Assembly (NCBI GenBank): GCA_011009095.1
Contig: VTPC01000032.1
Coordinates: 22,133 to 86,132, forward strand
From: Ignelater luminosus
Lineage: Eukaryota; Arthropoda; Insecta; Coleoptera; Elateridae
Length of the DNA: 64,000 bases
Direction of reading: 5' to 3'
Positions 10,540-22,600 of the stretch are shown here, in pieces. The notes beneath the pieces are model-generated. The model did no database searches and was not told the DNA's origin. It worked only from the letters and a program-made list of their open reading frames with translations. Position 1 is the first letter of the stretch. Every line of letters starts with the position of its first letter. Made by a program: the position numbers and the translations under genes.

Positions 10540-12840
10540 GGATAAGAAGGTAGGATGGATAGAGGAGTAATAACCTCAAAAAACATTTGGGTTTAACTGT
10601 CCCGGCTGATAGTACCCTGTAAGGGCTCCATCCCAAGATTATGGAAGAAAACTTGTCAACGGCCTCAGAAAATAGAAAAACTTCTATGATAAAGAAGGCG
10701 GAAGAGCCACATAAACGCGAAGATTGATCTCGTAAGCCTAGAAAGGCAATCGATATAGGGGACGCAAACCTCGAAAAGAAAATGCCTGGTGCTCTAGGTT
10801 GGAGGTTAAGACATGAGGCCAGCTACCCTATTCTTGTACAACAAATATAACCGCTAAAAATCTTAATAATTCCCCTTGAAAGTCGGATGGATTAAATAGA
10901 AGACGAAAATGCAAACAAAAAAGGACTATTAGTTATGCTACATGGAATTAGAACTAAATACGATATTGGAGTATTAACAGAGAGGTCAAGGCAGTAAAAT
11001 TAATGGAGACTATATACATTTAATAATTTAATGACCGGGCTAAAGGACATTATACGGAAGGCGCCGAATTGTGCGATATAAGTCTGGATATTATAAGGAA
11101 AGAAGCTGAAGGATGTGATTGTATGCAAGGTTTTCAAACTATATACATTTATATAGTGGTGCTGATAAAAGTAAACCAGCAGAAAGTGGTGTCTCTATTA
11201 TCCTACATAAGAAAAGGCAAAGGCAAATCGGCAGCTGGAATGAAATAAGTGAAAGGATCATAACAGCTGAAATGACACTATATGGTAAAGAAATAGTAAT
11301 AATCGGAGTGTACGCGCCTATAAACTCGGCAGTGATACAAGAAAAAGAAGATTTTATGAAAGAACTGAGAAATGTATTAAATACAATACCGGATAGAAAA
11401 GAGATTATTATGATGGGAGACTTTAAAATGGCAGAATAGGCCAAAGTAAAGATAGCGATATAGTATTAACTTTTGGAGAAGACGAAACTAATGATAATGG
11501 AATTAGGTTGATTTATGCGATCAATTCTCCCTGAAAGTATTAAATGGCTTCTTTCAACACAAAAGTGTACACAAAATTACGTATGTACAAAGTACTCGAG
11601 GAGTCAAGTCAATAATCGATTATATCATTATAAGACAACAATCAAATTTAAAAGTTATGGATATTATGTTACAAAGAGAAGATCAAATCATTTTATGATA
11701 AGGGCAAAGATATACTTTAAATATAATCTGCAAAACAACCCACAGGAAATGGACAGAGAAGCCGAGACAATAGATCGTATAAAATACAACACAGATAAAC
11801 TATATGACGATTCTACACAGTTCCTATACAAGTTAAGAGCCTCAAATTACATACAAGACGTAAATCAAGAAGGTGACTCAGAAACCCTACACAAAGAATT
11901 AAAGGAGTCCCTTTTCCGGGCAGCAAAGGAAGCACGGGGAGAGAAAGAAAAACAAAAACAAATAAAAGACAAAAACAGTGGTGGAATGACCGAATAAAAC
12001 AGTTGATGAATGAAAAGAAAAAAGCGTACGAGAAATGGCTTGTTACACGAAATAGAGAAGGTAGAAGAGAGTACATGAAATATAATAGGGATATGAAGAA
12101 AGAAGTCACAAAATTGAAAAATCAAGCATGGGAAAATAAATTTGAAAGATTGTTAGAAAGCACAAGGTCCAATGAAGTATGGAAAATATTAAAGAACCAG
12201 AGATCAAATGAAAAACAAACAATACTACCAATAACATTAGAAACATGGAAAGCATATTATAAAAAATTGTTGAACGAAGATCGAGAAGAGTAGGAAGAAA
12301 TAAATTATAACCTATTGAATGCCGAAACGAAAACTGTGAGGAAATCAGTATTAAAGAAATCAAGAAAGCAGAAGGACAATACAGGTGTTAAATTCAACTC
12401 TATGGTGTAATAAGATAAAACAAGAAACAAAAGAAAACACATATTTAAAGCTATAACGGAAAGTGTTACTACATATGGAGCAGGATATGGGTGCTAGACA
12501 AAAAAAAAATGGAAAAGGGACTCAAAGCGTTGGAGATGAATTTTTGGAGAAGGAGCGGCAAAGTATTGGAAGTATACACAGAATAAAAAATTTAAGTAAT
12601 TAGAGAAATGATGAACGTACAACACACTCTGCTAGATATAGTAAACATCAAACAGCTGTTGTGGTATGGGCATGTCAGAAGAATGGAAGAACAGAGATGG
12701 CCTTTACAAATGTATAAACGGACCCCACATACAAAGAGAAAAAGAGGAAGACCCAGAGTAAAATGAAAAAAAAAATAGAGGAAACAATGGAAGCCAGAAA
12801 CTTTAGTTTTGCCGATTAAGGAGCGAAATACGGCATTAGT
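10540..12840 (+). mobile_element. LINE with endonuclease and tail but no RT core
   Basis: The plus strand carries a LINE with a likely 5' UTR (10540-10920), then an endonuclease: SYATWN near 10930, [40 protein letters not shown] and KEIIMMGDFKMAE (11119-11439). After further frames come linker blocks SETLHKELKESLFRAAKEAR (11880-11940) and KNQAWENKFERLLESTRSNE (12110-12175). The element then jumps to its extreme C-terminus: LKALEMNFWRRSGK, NIKQLLWYGHVRRMEEQRWP and KRKRGRPRVK (12520-12760). The whole RT palm is missing, an internal deletion of well over 1 kb compared with an intact element. The clade is uncertain; this type is abundant in beetles and Hemiptera. Confidence 0.8.
11119..11439 (+). 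pseudogene. LINE endonuclease fragment
   Basis: This 106-codon frame is the best-preserved block of the LINE at 10.5-12.8 kb. It spans the middle of an EEP/AP-endonuclease fold: AGVS-type strand (as [11 protein letters not shown]), the conserved IIGVYAPIN strand and the catalytic GDFN region, here read as MMGDFKMAE, so the invariant Asn of GDFN is changed to Lys. A stop follows at once. The enzyme would normally nick genomic DNA for target-primed reverse transcription. The lost Asn and the truncation make this copy inactive. Confidence 0.75.
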
Positions 12841-15625
12841 TATATATTAGTTATATACCTTTAATTACCTACAACAGTTGCAAATTAGCAAAGAAATTAC
12901 CGCAGAGCATTGCTGAATGAATGTTGTAAGATTCTGGAAGATTGTGAAACTTGCGAGGAGAATCAATTAAGCAGCCTCTGACAGAAGGTATATCTTTCTG
13001 CTTAAAACAGGCCCTTGTGTATTGCTGCCTTGACTAAACTGATATATTTACAAAAAGCAAAGGTAAATGGCGGGAAAGCAACAGCAAAACCTACATTGGT
13101 TCGCTGCAAATTAAATTCATCTTATTGTTAGTCATGTCCGGGTTCACTTAAGTGCACCCCCCCTGTAATAAATCTTACCGGTGTCCATGCTGTTACCCTA
13201 ATATTTCCTTTTGTATTACACTTATAAGTTGCTGAATTTAAATATTTATTTTCTTGCGATCCTAAATTTTGGTAATTAATGTTAATGGTATAAACATAAA
13301 ATAACATATTTTTGTACAATATTCTTTAGTAAGTGAACCTAAAACTTATAAAGAGAGTAAACGTATTTTTCCAATAAAAGCGAAAAGGGAAAATCGTGAT
13401 TCGAAGTTTTTATTGTTACAATAATTTTTTCTTTAGTTTATATTTGCGGTATTATTACTAAAATGTTTTCTCTCTACTGTTTATTTTATTATGTGGAAAT
13501 CTCCTGTAAGCTACGATTACAAGAATTTAATACTTTTAACCCTTTTCCATTTGATTGTTGTTGTCAACTAGAAACGAAAGGCATTTAGCTCCATTTTCAA
13601 TGATGATATATCACTACCCCTGTTGATATATTTTTGCTAACGGGTGATGATTTTGAGGTTTCATTTGACGAGGGCTGAGTCATAGCAGTCATGAGATCAG
13701 AGTATGATTACTGACCGCTGAAAGGGTTGCGCGTGTTTGTTTTCCCATGTGTTTACACGGGGGGAAGCTTCTCTAAACGACAGAAATGATCAATAATAGC
13801 CGATCTCCGAACAATCTGCTGCCGTAACTAAATCCTAGAGATTAGCGAATAGACACGTACTCTGCCCACCACAGCATTTGCTGCACGATCGCTCACTACA
13901 TGGTTCCGTTCATTAAAACTTTTGCTGGAATGCTATATATATATAAAGATATATATATATATATATAAAAAAATCCATCTTGACCTTTAACCCTCATCGT
14001 ATTTCTGTTTCAGTAACTTTTACTGATAAGAGCATTACATCTTTACGAACTTGTTTCGTGTACTCTCAACTTTTATACGTCGTAGTTACAAGCTTTAGGG
14101 ATACCGCAATTTTTTACAGATTAAAAAAATTGTGAAAGTAGCACATATTTCTTATAAAGTATTAAAAACTTCAAATTTGTCAAAGTTATAATTTATATTA
14201 AATTTCAAGTACATCTATAATAAATTGAATTTTAAGTTTTCTCGTTCGAGATTCTTATTTAATGCGATGATATCGTTAATTTGTATAAAAGCTACCTCTT
14301 TTGGAGATCAATTGATTGCTGTTTTTCTTTCTTTAATATAATTTTTATGGCTTCTAAATAAAGATGGAAATTCTTAAATATATTAGAGCGACATATCCCG
14401 GTCCTTTTTAGGCTTAGTTAATTCGATATCCGGTGATTGTCTATTAGCTTTAGCAGACGTCCAGGAAGCGGTACTAAGCTCGTCATAAAACCAAGAAGAG
14501 ACGAATTTTTTATTATTTGCTATTGTCTGCCAGTTATTAAATGCATTACATAAGGCAACAGGTACTTTAATCTCAGATTAAACAGACAGAAGCCAACTAA
14601 GATAAGTTAATCTGATATCAAGGCAGTCAGAAGACTACCGCAGAGCAGAACTCAACAAAATTTCAAATTGGTATGCATTTGCGATCGTATGAATCTTCCG
14701 ATGAGTTTTGCTCTGTTTAAATAGTGATAGCAAACATATTAGATCATGGAAAAATCGTAAGCACAAAAATCTATCCCCTAATATGTTCAACGTGGTGGTG
14801 CGGTTGTGGTTTGGACGAGAAGTATGTATGGATTCCGCACAGAACCTCATTTTTTCAAGGTTTTGTGAATGGTCGTATTTGTAGCGACCACATTATTCGC
14901 CAGTATGGGTCTCAATCTTATGAGTGTCAATGCCCGATCTTAATCTGCTCAAAATGTATTAAATGGATTGCGAAATTTACAAATATCTTGCCTTCCGCTG
15001 CTTGCTGTTTCCCCTAATCGTAGTCTCATAAAACACGAATAAAACAACCTGCAAAGAAGGTTGAATCAAAATATGCTTCATCCAGAATCTTTGAAACAGA
15101 ACATAAAAGCGATACAGTCATTTTATATGCCTGAACGTTATACGATTTTAAAATCTTATAAACCATTGCTTGCTCTAAATAAAAATTTATTTGTGCAAGA
15201 ACATATATAGTGAACTATGAAGTAGTTTGATTTTATTTTCCTTAATATATTTATGCCTAAAGTACAAGAATATCCTGCTTGATAGAAGGTTGGCGGTGCC
15301 TCTATTCCGTTATTGATATGTCGCTACTAAAACGCTGAAGTTTGTTGACTTATTTGCTACGCCTACAGTTCGTTGGTGGATTCCATTAAAGAAGTACCTC
15401 TGTAACAGCTGTTGTACAATTAGTCTTACACCTTACACACTCTTACACCAACGAAATAATACTGCGCGTAATAGAATTGAACTTCAAGTCCTCTTTGTTC
15501 TAGATATATTTCACAGTTCTTTTCTCTTCAGCTGTCTCGTCAAGTCATTGGTATCTAGAAATGTCTCTGCATTTGTGTGATCCAGTAGTCAGTCTGTCTT
15601 CATGTTTTTTGATTTTTTTAACTGA
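12841..15625. other. Noncoding stretch with minor repeats, no gene seen
   Basis: No supported coding region. Two small items stand out: an AT microsatellite at about 13931-13970 (runs of tatata separated by aaag), and a 10-bp inverted pair ggttcactta / taagtgaacc at 13141 and 13339 that may bound a 199-bp MITE-like unit. A 97-codon plus frame at 14724-15017 is rich in Cys, Trp and Ile but could not be assigned. Confidence 0.45.
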
Positions 15626-16860
15626 TTGAAGATAAACTTAAGGCGACTTAAAAAATCCAGTAACTTCTTGATTGATCCAAAAAGCCCTAACGGGTCAAGA
15701 GTCCCGACGAGCCTAACAGGCTCCAACGGCTCGAAAAGCTTGATAAACCGGAACGACTCTACAGGAACTAACGACGTAAAAACAGGGTTCGGATTCTATA
15801 TACCAAATCAAAATTCCTGACTCCGAAAAAGTCTAATAAATTTTTAAACTGAGGCCCGGCCTGACCTGCCTCCGGGCTTTGGGCCGTGCCACACAACGTT
15901 ACGATCAAGAAACCCGTCTTATGGTACAGTACGTGAATCCTTCTCTTCGGTCGGGTATGAAAATAATGCTTCTCCAGGTCTGTACGAAATGAATGCCTCT
16001 TCGAACCAAACGAAAATCCTCAGGTGCGGTTCGGTATGAAAATAGCCCGTTCAAGTCAGTACAAAAATGTCCGCTTCATATCAGTACAAAAATAACAGTC
16101 GAAAAAGCCTAACAAACCCGAGAGTTTCAAAAAAGCCCGAGAGGGCCTACAAAACACAAAAAGCTCAAGAGAACCAATACAGCCTGACAGACCCGAAAGG
16201 TCCGAAAAGCTTGATAATCCTGAACGACTCAAGAGATGCTATCGGACCAACAGGTTCGAGAAGCCAAAACAGTCCGACGGACCCGTCGAGCCCAAAAGAT
16301 CCGAACAGCCCGACAGGCCCAAACGGCTTGACAGGGCCCAAAGACTCGAACGAGCCGATAAGCCCGAGAGACACGAACAGCCTGACAGTTCCAATCTGCC
16401 CGACAGACCCAAACGAGCCGATATTCCTGGGAGACCTGAACAGCGCGGCAGGTTTAAACTACCCTAGAATCTCAAATCTGATAGGATTCACAGACTTCGA
16501 ACGAGCCGACAGGCCCAAACGACTTGACAGGACCCCAAAAACTCAAACGAACCTATGGGCCCGAGAGACCCAAACAATCCGACAGATCCAAACGAGCCGA
16601 TAGGCTCGAGAGACCTGAAGAGCGCGACAGGCCCGAATTACTCGAGAATCCCAAACGGCCTGATAGGGTACACAGACTCAAATGGGCCAACAGATCCAAG
16701 AGATCCGAATAGTCAGACAGACACGAACGGCTTGAGAGGGCCGACAGGCCCGAAAGATTTGAACAGCCCGACAGGCCCGAACGGCCTACATGACCGGATT
16801 TGAAAGGCCCGATAAATGTTTAAACTGAGACCCGGCCTGACCCGAAAACTAGAAAACTCG
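15626..16860 (+). repeat. Gly-Pro-coding minisatellite, dispersed repeat copy 1
   Basis: Degenerate tandem units of roughly 15-18 bases built on cccgacaggcccgaacg fill 16180-16800, with a related shorter block at 15640-15830. Both blocks end in a similar tail (aaactgaggcccggcctgac at 15848 and aaactgagacccggcctgac at 16819), so a larger unit of about 1 kb seems repeated. Several frames stay open; translation gives collagen-like strings such as SPTGPNGLTGPKDSNEPISP (16067-16603). The open frames follow from the repeat's composition rather than from proven coding. A related copy in reverse orientation flanks the gap at 51.8 kb. GC content is far above the surroundings. Confidence 0.8.
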
Positions 16861-17099
16861 ACTTGTGCAGGCTTCTATACTATGTTGTAATTTATGAAAC
16901 TTTGTTATAGTGAACGATCGTTTACAACGAACAAAAGCTTTGCAATTTTTCAGTTCCTTATAACAGAGTTATACTGTATTTTGATCTCTGGCAATCTAGT
17001 GAGCATCTAGGTACTTCGTTTTGGAAACGTTTAATTATTTTAATGTTGGGGTCAGTAGCAGCAGCATCAGTGTCTGAAGATTCTAGATTAGCCCTTGAT

Positions 17100-18345
17100 G
17101 TCAGATTTTGTCAAAAGTTCTTTTAGTATCAAAGAACAGGGTTTCGCATATTTATTTTTTTTCTCTACACGTTGGTAATTTTATGAACCTGGTCTAGGAT
17201 GGAATGCTTCTGACAGAATCCAGACTGATGGTTTGAAATCAGTTCTTTATCCTCAACAATGTTTTTTATTGCTTTTAGCAGCAATCTTTTAAAAAGCTTA
17301 GAGATTATTGTCACTTCATTTGAATTTTTTCTAACTTTGGGATCAACTTCATGGATGTCTTCACCAGTTTTCCACCTTAGTCTACAATAAATGCTGCTCT
17401 TATAAGGTGAGTAAGCTTGGTAATTATTCAGTCGCAACCCAGGGGTTTTCTTGAGTTTAGCTTTTATTTTCTCCGCCACTTCTTTTGAAGTATCTAATGC
17501 AATATCTCAATTTTCGATTTTTATGTGATCGTTTATGTGATCTGTTCACTTCAGCTTTGTGCTTGCCATTCTTAGCCCAAGTTTCATCTACTTTTCGTTT
17601 TGATTTGGTTTTTGATTCTTTAATTTCCTTAAGTTGTCCAACACGTTTTTATTGTGTGGGGTTCTTTTTTGACGTCTGGATATACTCTTTTCGTTAGCCA
17701 GATCTTTGATTTCTCAAGGAGATAGAATCCCTCTGGTCCTTTTTTTCACCGTTGCGTTGTATTGTTCCAAAGCAGCTTGCTGTATGCCAATTATCACTTT
17801 TTTTTGCTTATGGTGTATCATGCATCAGTAAGTTTTGTTTCTGAGGCTTTTTCAATCTGTCAGAGAAGGAGTTAATTTGTTTGTAACAGTATGCTCAGTT
17901 AACTTTGGTATTATTGACTAATGATCGAAATGAAAATAGAATCTTTAAGTCTCATTTATTGCTGGATGTATTTCCAACTATAAAAAAGTCAGCAGGTGTG
18001 GATTCAAGCGTTTCCATTTCTCACTTTGTTATGATGACTTTTGACCTTCAGCTGAAGTTTCTTGCGTTGATTATAAATCTTGTCTCTAAGCTCATTTTAA
18101 TAAGTTTTTGATATTTCTCTTTCTTTAAATTGTTTGGATGGTATGTACGTAAATGTGTATTTTGTGCTTCTTTCATTTAAATATCAATTTCATTACAATG
18201 TTTTTCATTGAATTGTCAGGGTTGGTACACAACAGTGTAACTTCTGAATGTAGCATAGTCTTGTTTTGTTAGGCGCCTTTTAGAAATGAGGAGCACGTCC
18301 AGTAAGGCCTGAATTTTCTGTCTGTAATTTAGAATGCCATTAGCA
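17100..18345 (-). mobile_element. Jockey-clade LINE fragment (endonuclease to RT)
   Basis: The minus strand begins with NANGILNYRQKIQALLDVLL (near 18280-18340), the N-terminus of a Jockey-type endonuclease, followed by LLISKRRLTKQDYATFRSYT. Further on are ADFFIVGNTSSNKLDLKIL (17950-18010), the endonuclease C-terminus that precedes the SSDHSPV block, then KVDETWAKNGKHKAEVNRSH (17540-17600). The RT start is at 17165-17479: NEVTIISKLFKRLLLKAIKN and ELISNHQSGFCQKHSILDQV, the Jockey IPxxQFGFRxxHST box. The fragment stops shortly after this, so the catalytic RT core is lost. Several stops and frameshifts are present. Confidence 0.7.
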
Positions 18346-18417
18346 TTGCATTCTAGTGTCTGTGTGTCTGTTTCTCATACTCATAATTTTTCCTTATAGG
18401 ACTTGTTGCTCCACTGT

Positions 18418-18420
<3 letters not shown>

Positions 18421-18464
<44 letters not shown>
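18421..18464. repeat. (CT)22 microsatellite
   Basis: An uninterrupted run of 22 CT dinucleotides lies just upstream of the 5' end of the minus-strand Jockey fragment. Open frames here (Ser-Leu on +, Arg-Glu on -) are artefacts of the repeat. Confidence 0.97.
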
Positions 18465-18470
<6 letters not shown>

Positions 18471-19458
18471 CTAGCTTAGTTACTCGAGCTGAGAGTGCTT
18501 TTGTAATCTTGCTCTGTTTTGTTTTGTTTGTACTCTTCTGTTGTTTGTTGTTCATACTTCTCTGAAAGTTGTTGGTGAAACTTCTGGTCTTGCAACACAT
18601 GATGTTTCTTTCCTGTGCGTCTTTTGTCACTTAATAACCTGTATAGTTCACAGAATGTTGTAGATCAGATGTTCGATCGGGCCACGTAGCGCCGTATAAC
18701 ACACATGCAACTGGACCTACATCAAATTCTTGCTTTTTTCTGGACTAGATAGTAGTTTGCACGCCGTGGTCTTGTCTCTATCGGCTTTTTGCAATTTTCA
18801 ATGCAACGATTTCGAGCATTTAGGATCTAGTTTAGAAAATCCTTGGGTGTGTTCAAACTGTTGACTGAAATTTTTTGCACTGAACACCCAAAAAAGAGTA
18901 TTGAAAAGTGAATGTGTGGAAAAAATCAGTTGAATTAATAAAGCTAGAAAAAGATACTTATAAAGTCACTTTAATTAATCGCTGTACAATGCGATTATCT
19001 AGAAACAGAAACACAGCAAACAATCAAGTCATGCTTATCAAGCTAATTTCTTTCTGTAGCATTCTATACTTGAGCAGTAAGAAACTTGAAAGACGTAGTA
19101 AGCGTTGTGTATAAAATAATCAATTCCAAAACAACCTGACAATGTTTCTATAATTTGCAATATTTAAAAGTACAACAAGAAGCCATTGAGAATATCATAA
19201 GAATGGGCCAGAGCAGAGAAGAATACGAAATTCTTGTAAACAAGGTTTGATGTTTAAATCTGGATGATAACACTTCAGAATAGGGAAACAGCGTGCAGTA
19301 AACACTGAAAAAATCTACAAAAACCTACACGCCAGAAATTTTATTTTTCAACAATAAAAACTTTTTTATAAAACTTACGCGTATGTTAACTCGTTATAAA
19401 AATCTAAAATGTACGCAAAGTATTTTTATAATTCAAGATTGGTTTATTTTTGTTTCAG
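18465..19458 (+). other. Intron or 5' flank upstream of first exon seen
   Basis: No coding feature was supported. It ends in a good 3' splice acceptor, tttatttttgtttcag, with its AG at 19457-19458. A broken peptide-like stretch at 19168-19248 (EAIENIIRMGQSREEYEIL) hints at a transposon remnant but is too short to name. Confidence 0.5.
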
Positions 19459-19668
19459 ATGGGTTGGTGATGGACAAAAGCAGTGGTACACTAGGACGGC
19501 GTGGGCTAAAAGGTGCCATTGGAAGTGCGGGAATGCGAAGACAGCGTAGTCTAGAATGGAGAAATGAAAGAGGTTACAGTTCGAGTGAGGAAGAGATACC
19601 TCCAAGACCCACCGTAGACAGTCATGTATTTGCCTCTTTACTTGCTCAAGCCCAGCAAGAATATTCAA
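19459..19668 (+). CDS. Host gene exon 1 of 4 seen (Arg/Ser-rich segment)
   Basis: This 210-nt exon is bounded by the acceptor tttttgtttcag and the donor TTCAA/gtaagt. It starts and ends in phase 1. The translation contains MDKSSGTLGRRGLKG, then MRRQRSLEWRNERGYSSSEE and EIPPRPTVDSHVFASLLAQA, ending QQEYSS after splicing. It is basic first, then Ser/Glu-rich with a casein-kinase-like SSSEEE stretch and an SH3-ligand-like PPRPT. An ATG at 19470 could be a start codon if this is the first coding exon; the acceptor just before it shows that transcription begins further upstream in any case. No membrane segment is present. The family is not certain: a teneurin cytoplasmic domain is the leading idea (see the downstream exons). 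It is an outlier in GC and codon quality against the surrounding intron. Confidence 0.75.
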
Positions 19669-22600
19669 GTAAGTATAGAAATCGTTGATAATAATTTTTC
19701 CAAGATAACCTTAACATTCAACAAGAAGCGTAATGTCAGATATGTGAAAATAAAGATTTTCAAACTCTACTAGACTGAAAAAAAAATATTCTGAAAAATC
19801 CCTTGAGATGTTAAAATCATGAATTCTATTTCTCGTTGTGGTTTCTCGACTGTAGATTTCAAATACTTCTTGACGTACTATTTGCTTTTTTATTCCAACA
19901 AGTCTTTCATTTTCAATATTGAGATATATACTTTTATTGTTTAAGTTTTGCATAAACGAAACAAATACGATCGGCTGAGAATGCAAGTTGCTTGAACTTT
20001 TTGAATTGAATACATTTCCAGTAGCTAATCAAGGGTCTAGCAACAAGTGGTATCATTAGACAACAACTGAGTCAAATTGCGGACCCAGACGTCATACATT
20101 CAATGGCCAGTGGATTTAGTTCTCTATTTACATTCGTATCTGAACATACCGTTTGCGCTCCGAATGCCAATTATCAGTCGGGCTGTAATAATTGCATGGT
20201 AAATTGATTCCACGTGTGAATTCTGATACGAGCTTTACACGGCCTGTCACTCGGCGCTAATAGGACTCCGCCATGTTGATTACCATCATGAATGCGTTAC
20301 AACCCTAGATAATTACGATTACGTTTCAAATGAGGGTACTTTTACAATTCTAATTCATAATTGCGTTCAACAACAACGCTGTCTCTAATGATCGTGATTA
20401 ATCGTTTTTTTTGTGTCGGTCTTATTGGAATTTTTTTTATTTATTTTCGGCGTAAATTAAAAATTTTAAACAATAAATTCGAGGGTACGTTAATAAATTG
20501 CGTTCCACCGACATTATACACCTTGGTTATTAATCAGATTACGCTTGTGGCTCAGAAGTAAATGTAGCTAAGGCGTTTCAATCGAAATTGTAATGGATTT
20601 CCAGTGCCATATAATCAAAGCGCGATTAAAGCTGTAATTATTGTTTATAGACTTAATAGAGTGCTATTAGATAAAGCTATACGGATAATTAAAGTAAGAA
20701 TCGGAATCGGGGGCTAAAACTTAAACTCGCATTAAGAGGGTGAGTGATTGGAAAGGGTGGGTGGCCTGGAAGGAATTGAGTGGAGGGAGTTATTGCTTTT
20801 ATTACCAACAGAGAACAACTATCTATCAATCAAATTGCGCAAGTTTTCCAGGGAAGTACGTGTGTGGAAGAAAAAATAAACCTAAACTTGCGATAATTTC
20901 TTTTGTTTTGTTTTTCCGAAAAAACTTTTCTTCGAACATTAAAGACAATAATCAATTACCAGAATGGCTTCTAACAGTCATGTTTATTTTGATTTGTCAT
21001 TCAGTATTGGATTAATTGATTTATTGGCATTTCCAGTTAGTAAAAGAATCAGAAATAAATTTCGCGGTTCACGATTATAGCGTACGGAAAATATTGGAAA
21101 CGATTTTGATGCGGAAGCCAGAGAGGTGGTTTGTGGATCGTTTCCCCTGCTTTCGATATAAATAAGTGAAACATCATCAGAAATAAACCGATAGGTTGTA
21201 ATTCCCGAGAAACAAAACAACTGTAATAACATCCAACATTGGATTCCCCAGAGAGTAGTTCGATCAGGGATGTGGTTTTTCCGAACACAAATCGGGTACG
21301 TGACACGTGGGCACGTGGACCGTGGCCGGGTGTCGACACCGGAACCTCATCCATCACTAGACACTCTTAGCCCACACTCTACTCTTATACATTTCAGTAA
21401 ACGCGCTCTTATTCCAGCTCGTATTACATGTATAGAGCTTTCAGGCTAAATAAAAAAATGAAAGCTTTGTGTTTGATGTTGTTAAGCAAGTTTTATTGAG
21501 TAGAAGGGTTTTTTATCAGAATAATTTTTAGACAAAAATAGAATTCGTGTAAGTGAAAATGCTTCGAGCTACCCTTATCTAATTATTCACCCTCCAAGAT
21601 ATTTATTTTGGGACCCCACATGACAACCCTTCTTACTGCTTTTACGTTTCACGCAACAAGTTTAAGATGTGGGCACCAGAAGCTGCTTCCCTTTTTAGAT
21701 AAGATGATGAAGAACGATGACACGCTTTAATTTGAAAATACTACAAGAATGCTAGGATATTCCATAACACCGAAAAAAATAAATCTTTCTATAAAAAAAA
21801 GAACTTCCAGTGTAGAGATAAGATTAATGGAAATGATAACTTGTGTAGTATATGAATACCAAATTTTAAAATTGGGGATTTAAAAAGTTGAATGAAGATT
21901 TATTGTAAAGGTAATCGACCTAAAAATTCTGCATTTTATAAAAAAATACAGCTGTAGAACGGAAGTCCTTTTAATGGAACTTAAAACGCTTTAATTTTCG
22001 GTGAAATACTTGGGAAAGTTTTTAATTTATGCTTGGGCGCGTTTGAAAAGAGGCTTTTTCAAAACATCACAAGTTTCCGGGAATTACATAAAGCCGTAAC
22101 CGGATTTGGAATTTGGGCGTCGAACAAGAGAGAGAGAGAAGGAGAAATAAAAAGAGAGCTTCTCTCAAAGACACTTTTAATTAAGTATCACGGACCCCAG
22201 GTATTCGGATAAGGCTTCCTCAATCAATCAGACCGATCTCGATTCCGGCTGAATTCAGCCAGCCACCCTCTTCACATAACAAAACTCGCTCTTTTGACCC
22301 GTCCCTGCGAACACCTACAAGTCACCCCCTCGCGAATTGTCCAGCGCGTGTATCCATGGAGATATCCCTGTTGCGCGGCGACCGGTGACGACGATGCTTG
22401 TTGCTCCTTTCCAACCGATGGCACGAGGATGAGCTCCAGATTGATAGACTATTGTTGGGATTTGTAAAAGAGCGCCTCTAGTTCTGGTGATGTATTGTTT
22501 TCTTGTCGGATGACGATGCGATGCGGGGGCGATCGGGCGTCGCGTTATGAAATGGACGAGTTAGGGTGAACTGTCTTCCTAGACGCGGCCCATCGGGAAC

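Noticed and set aside
14724-15017. Possible DDE transposase fragment (97-codon plus frame)
   Set aside because: Only a vague resemblance (IIR.G and trailing Cys/Ile-rich text); no catalytic motif in order.
16067-16603. Collagen-like 178-codon gene
   Set aside because: Open frames arise from tandem units, a related non-genic copy exists at 51.8 kb, and Gly-X-Y periodicity is not kept.
18394-18630. Arg-Glu repeat protein on the minus strand, Ser-Leu repeat on the plus strand
   Set aside because: Both are produced by the (CT)22 microsatellite.
19168-19248. Peptide EAIENIIRMGQSREEYEIL just upstream of exon 1
   Set aside because: No splice donor, a stop follows soon after, and it is too short to assign; not treated as an exon.
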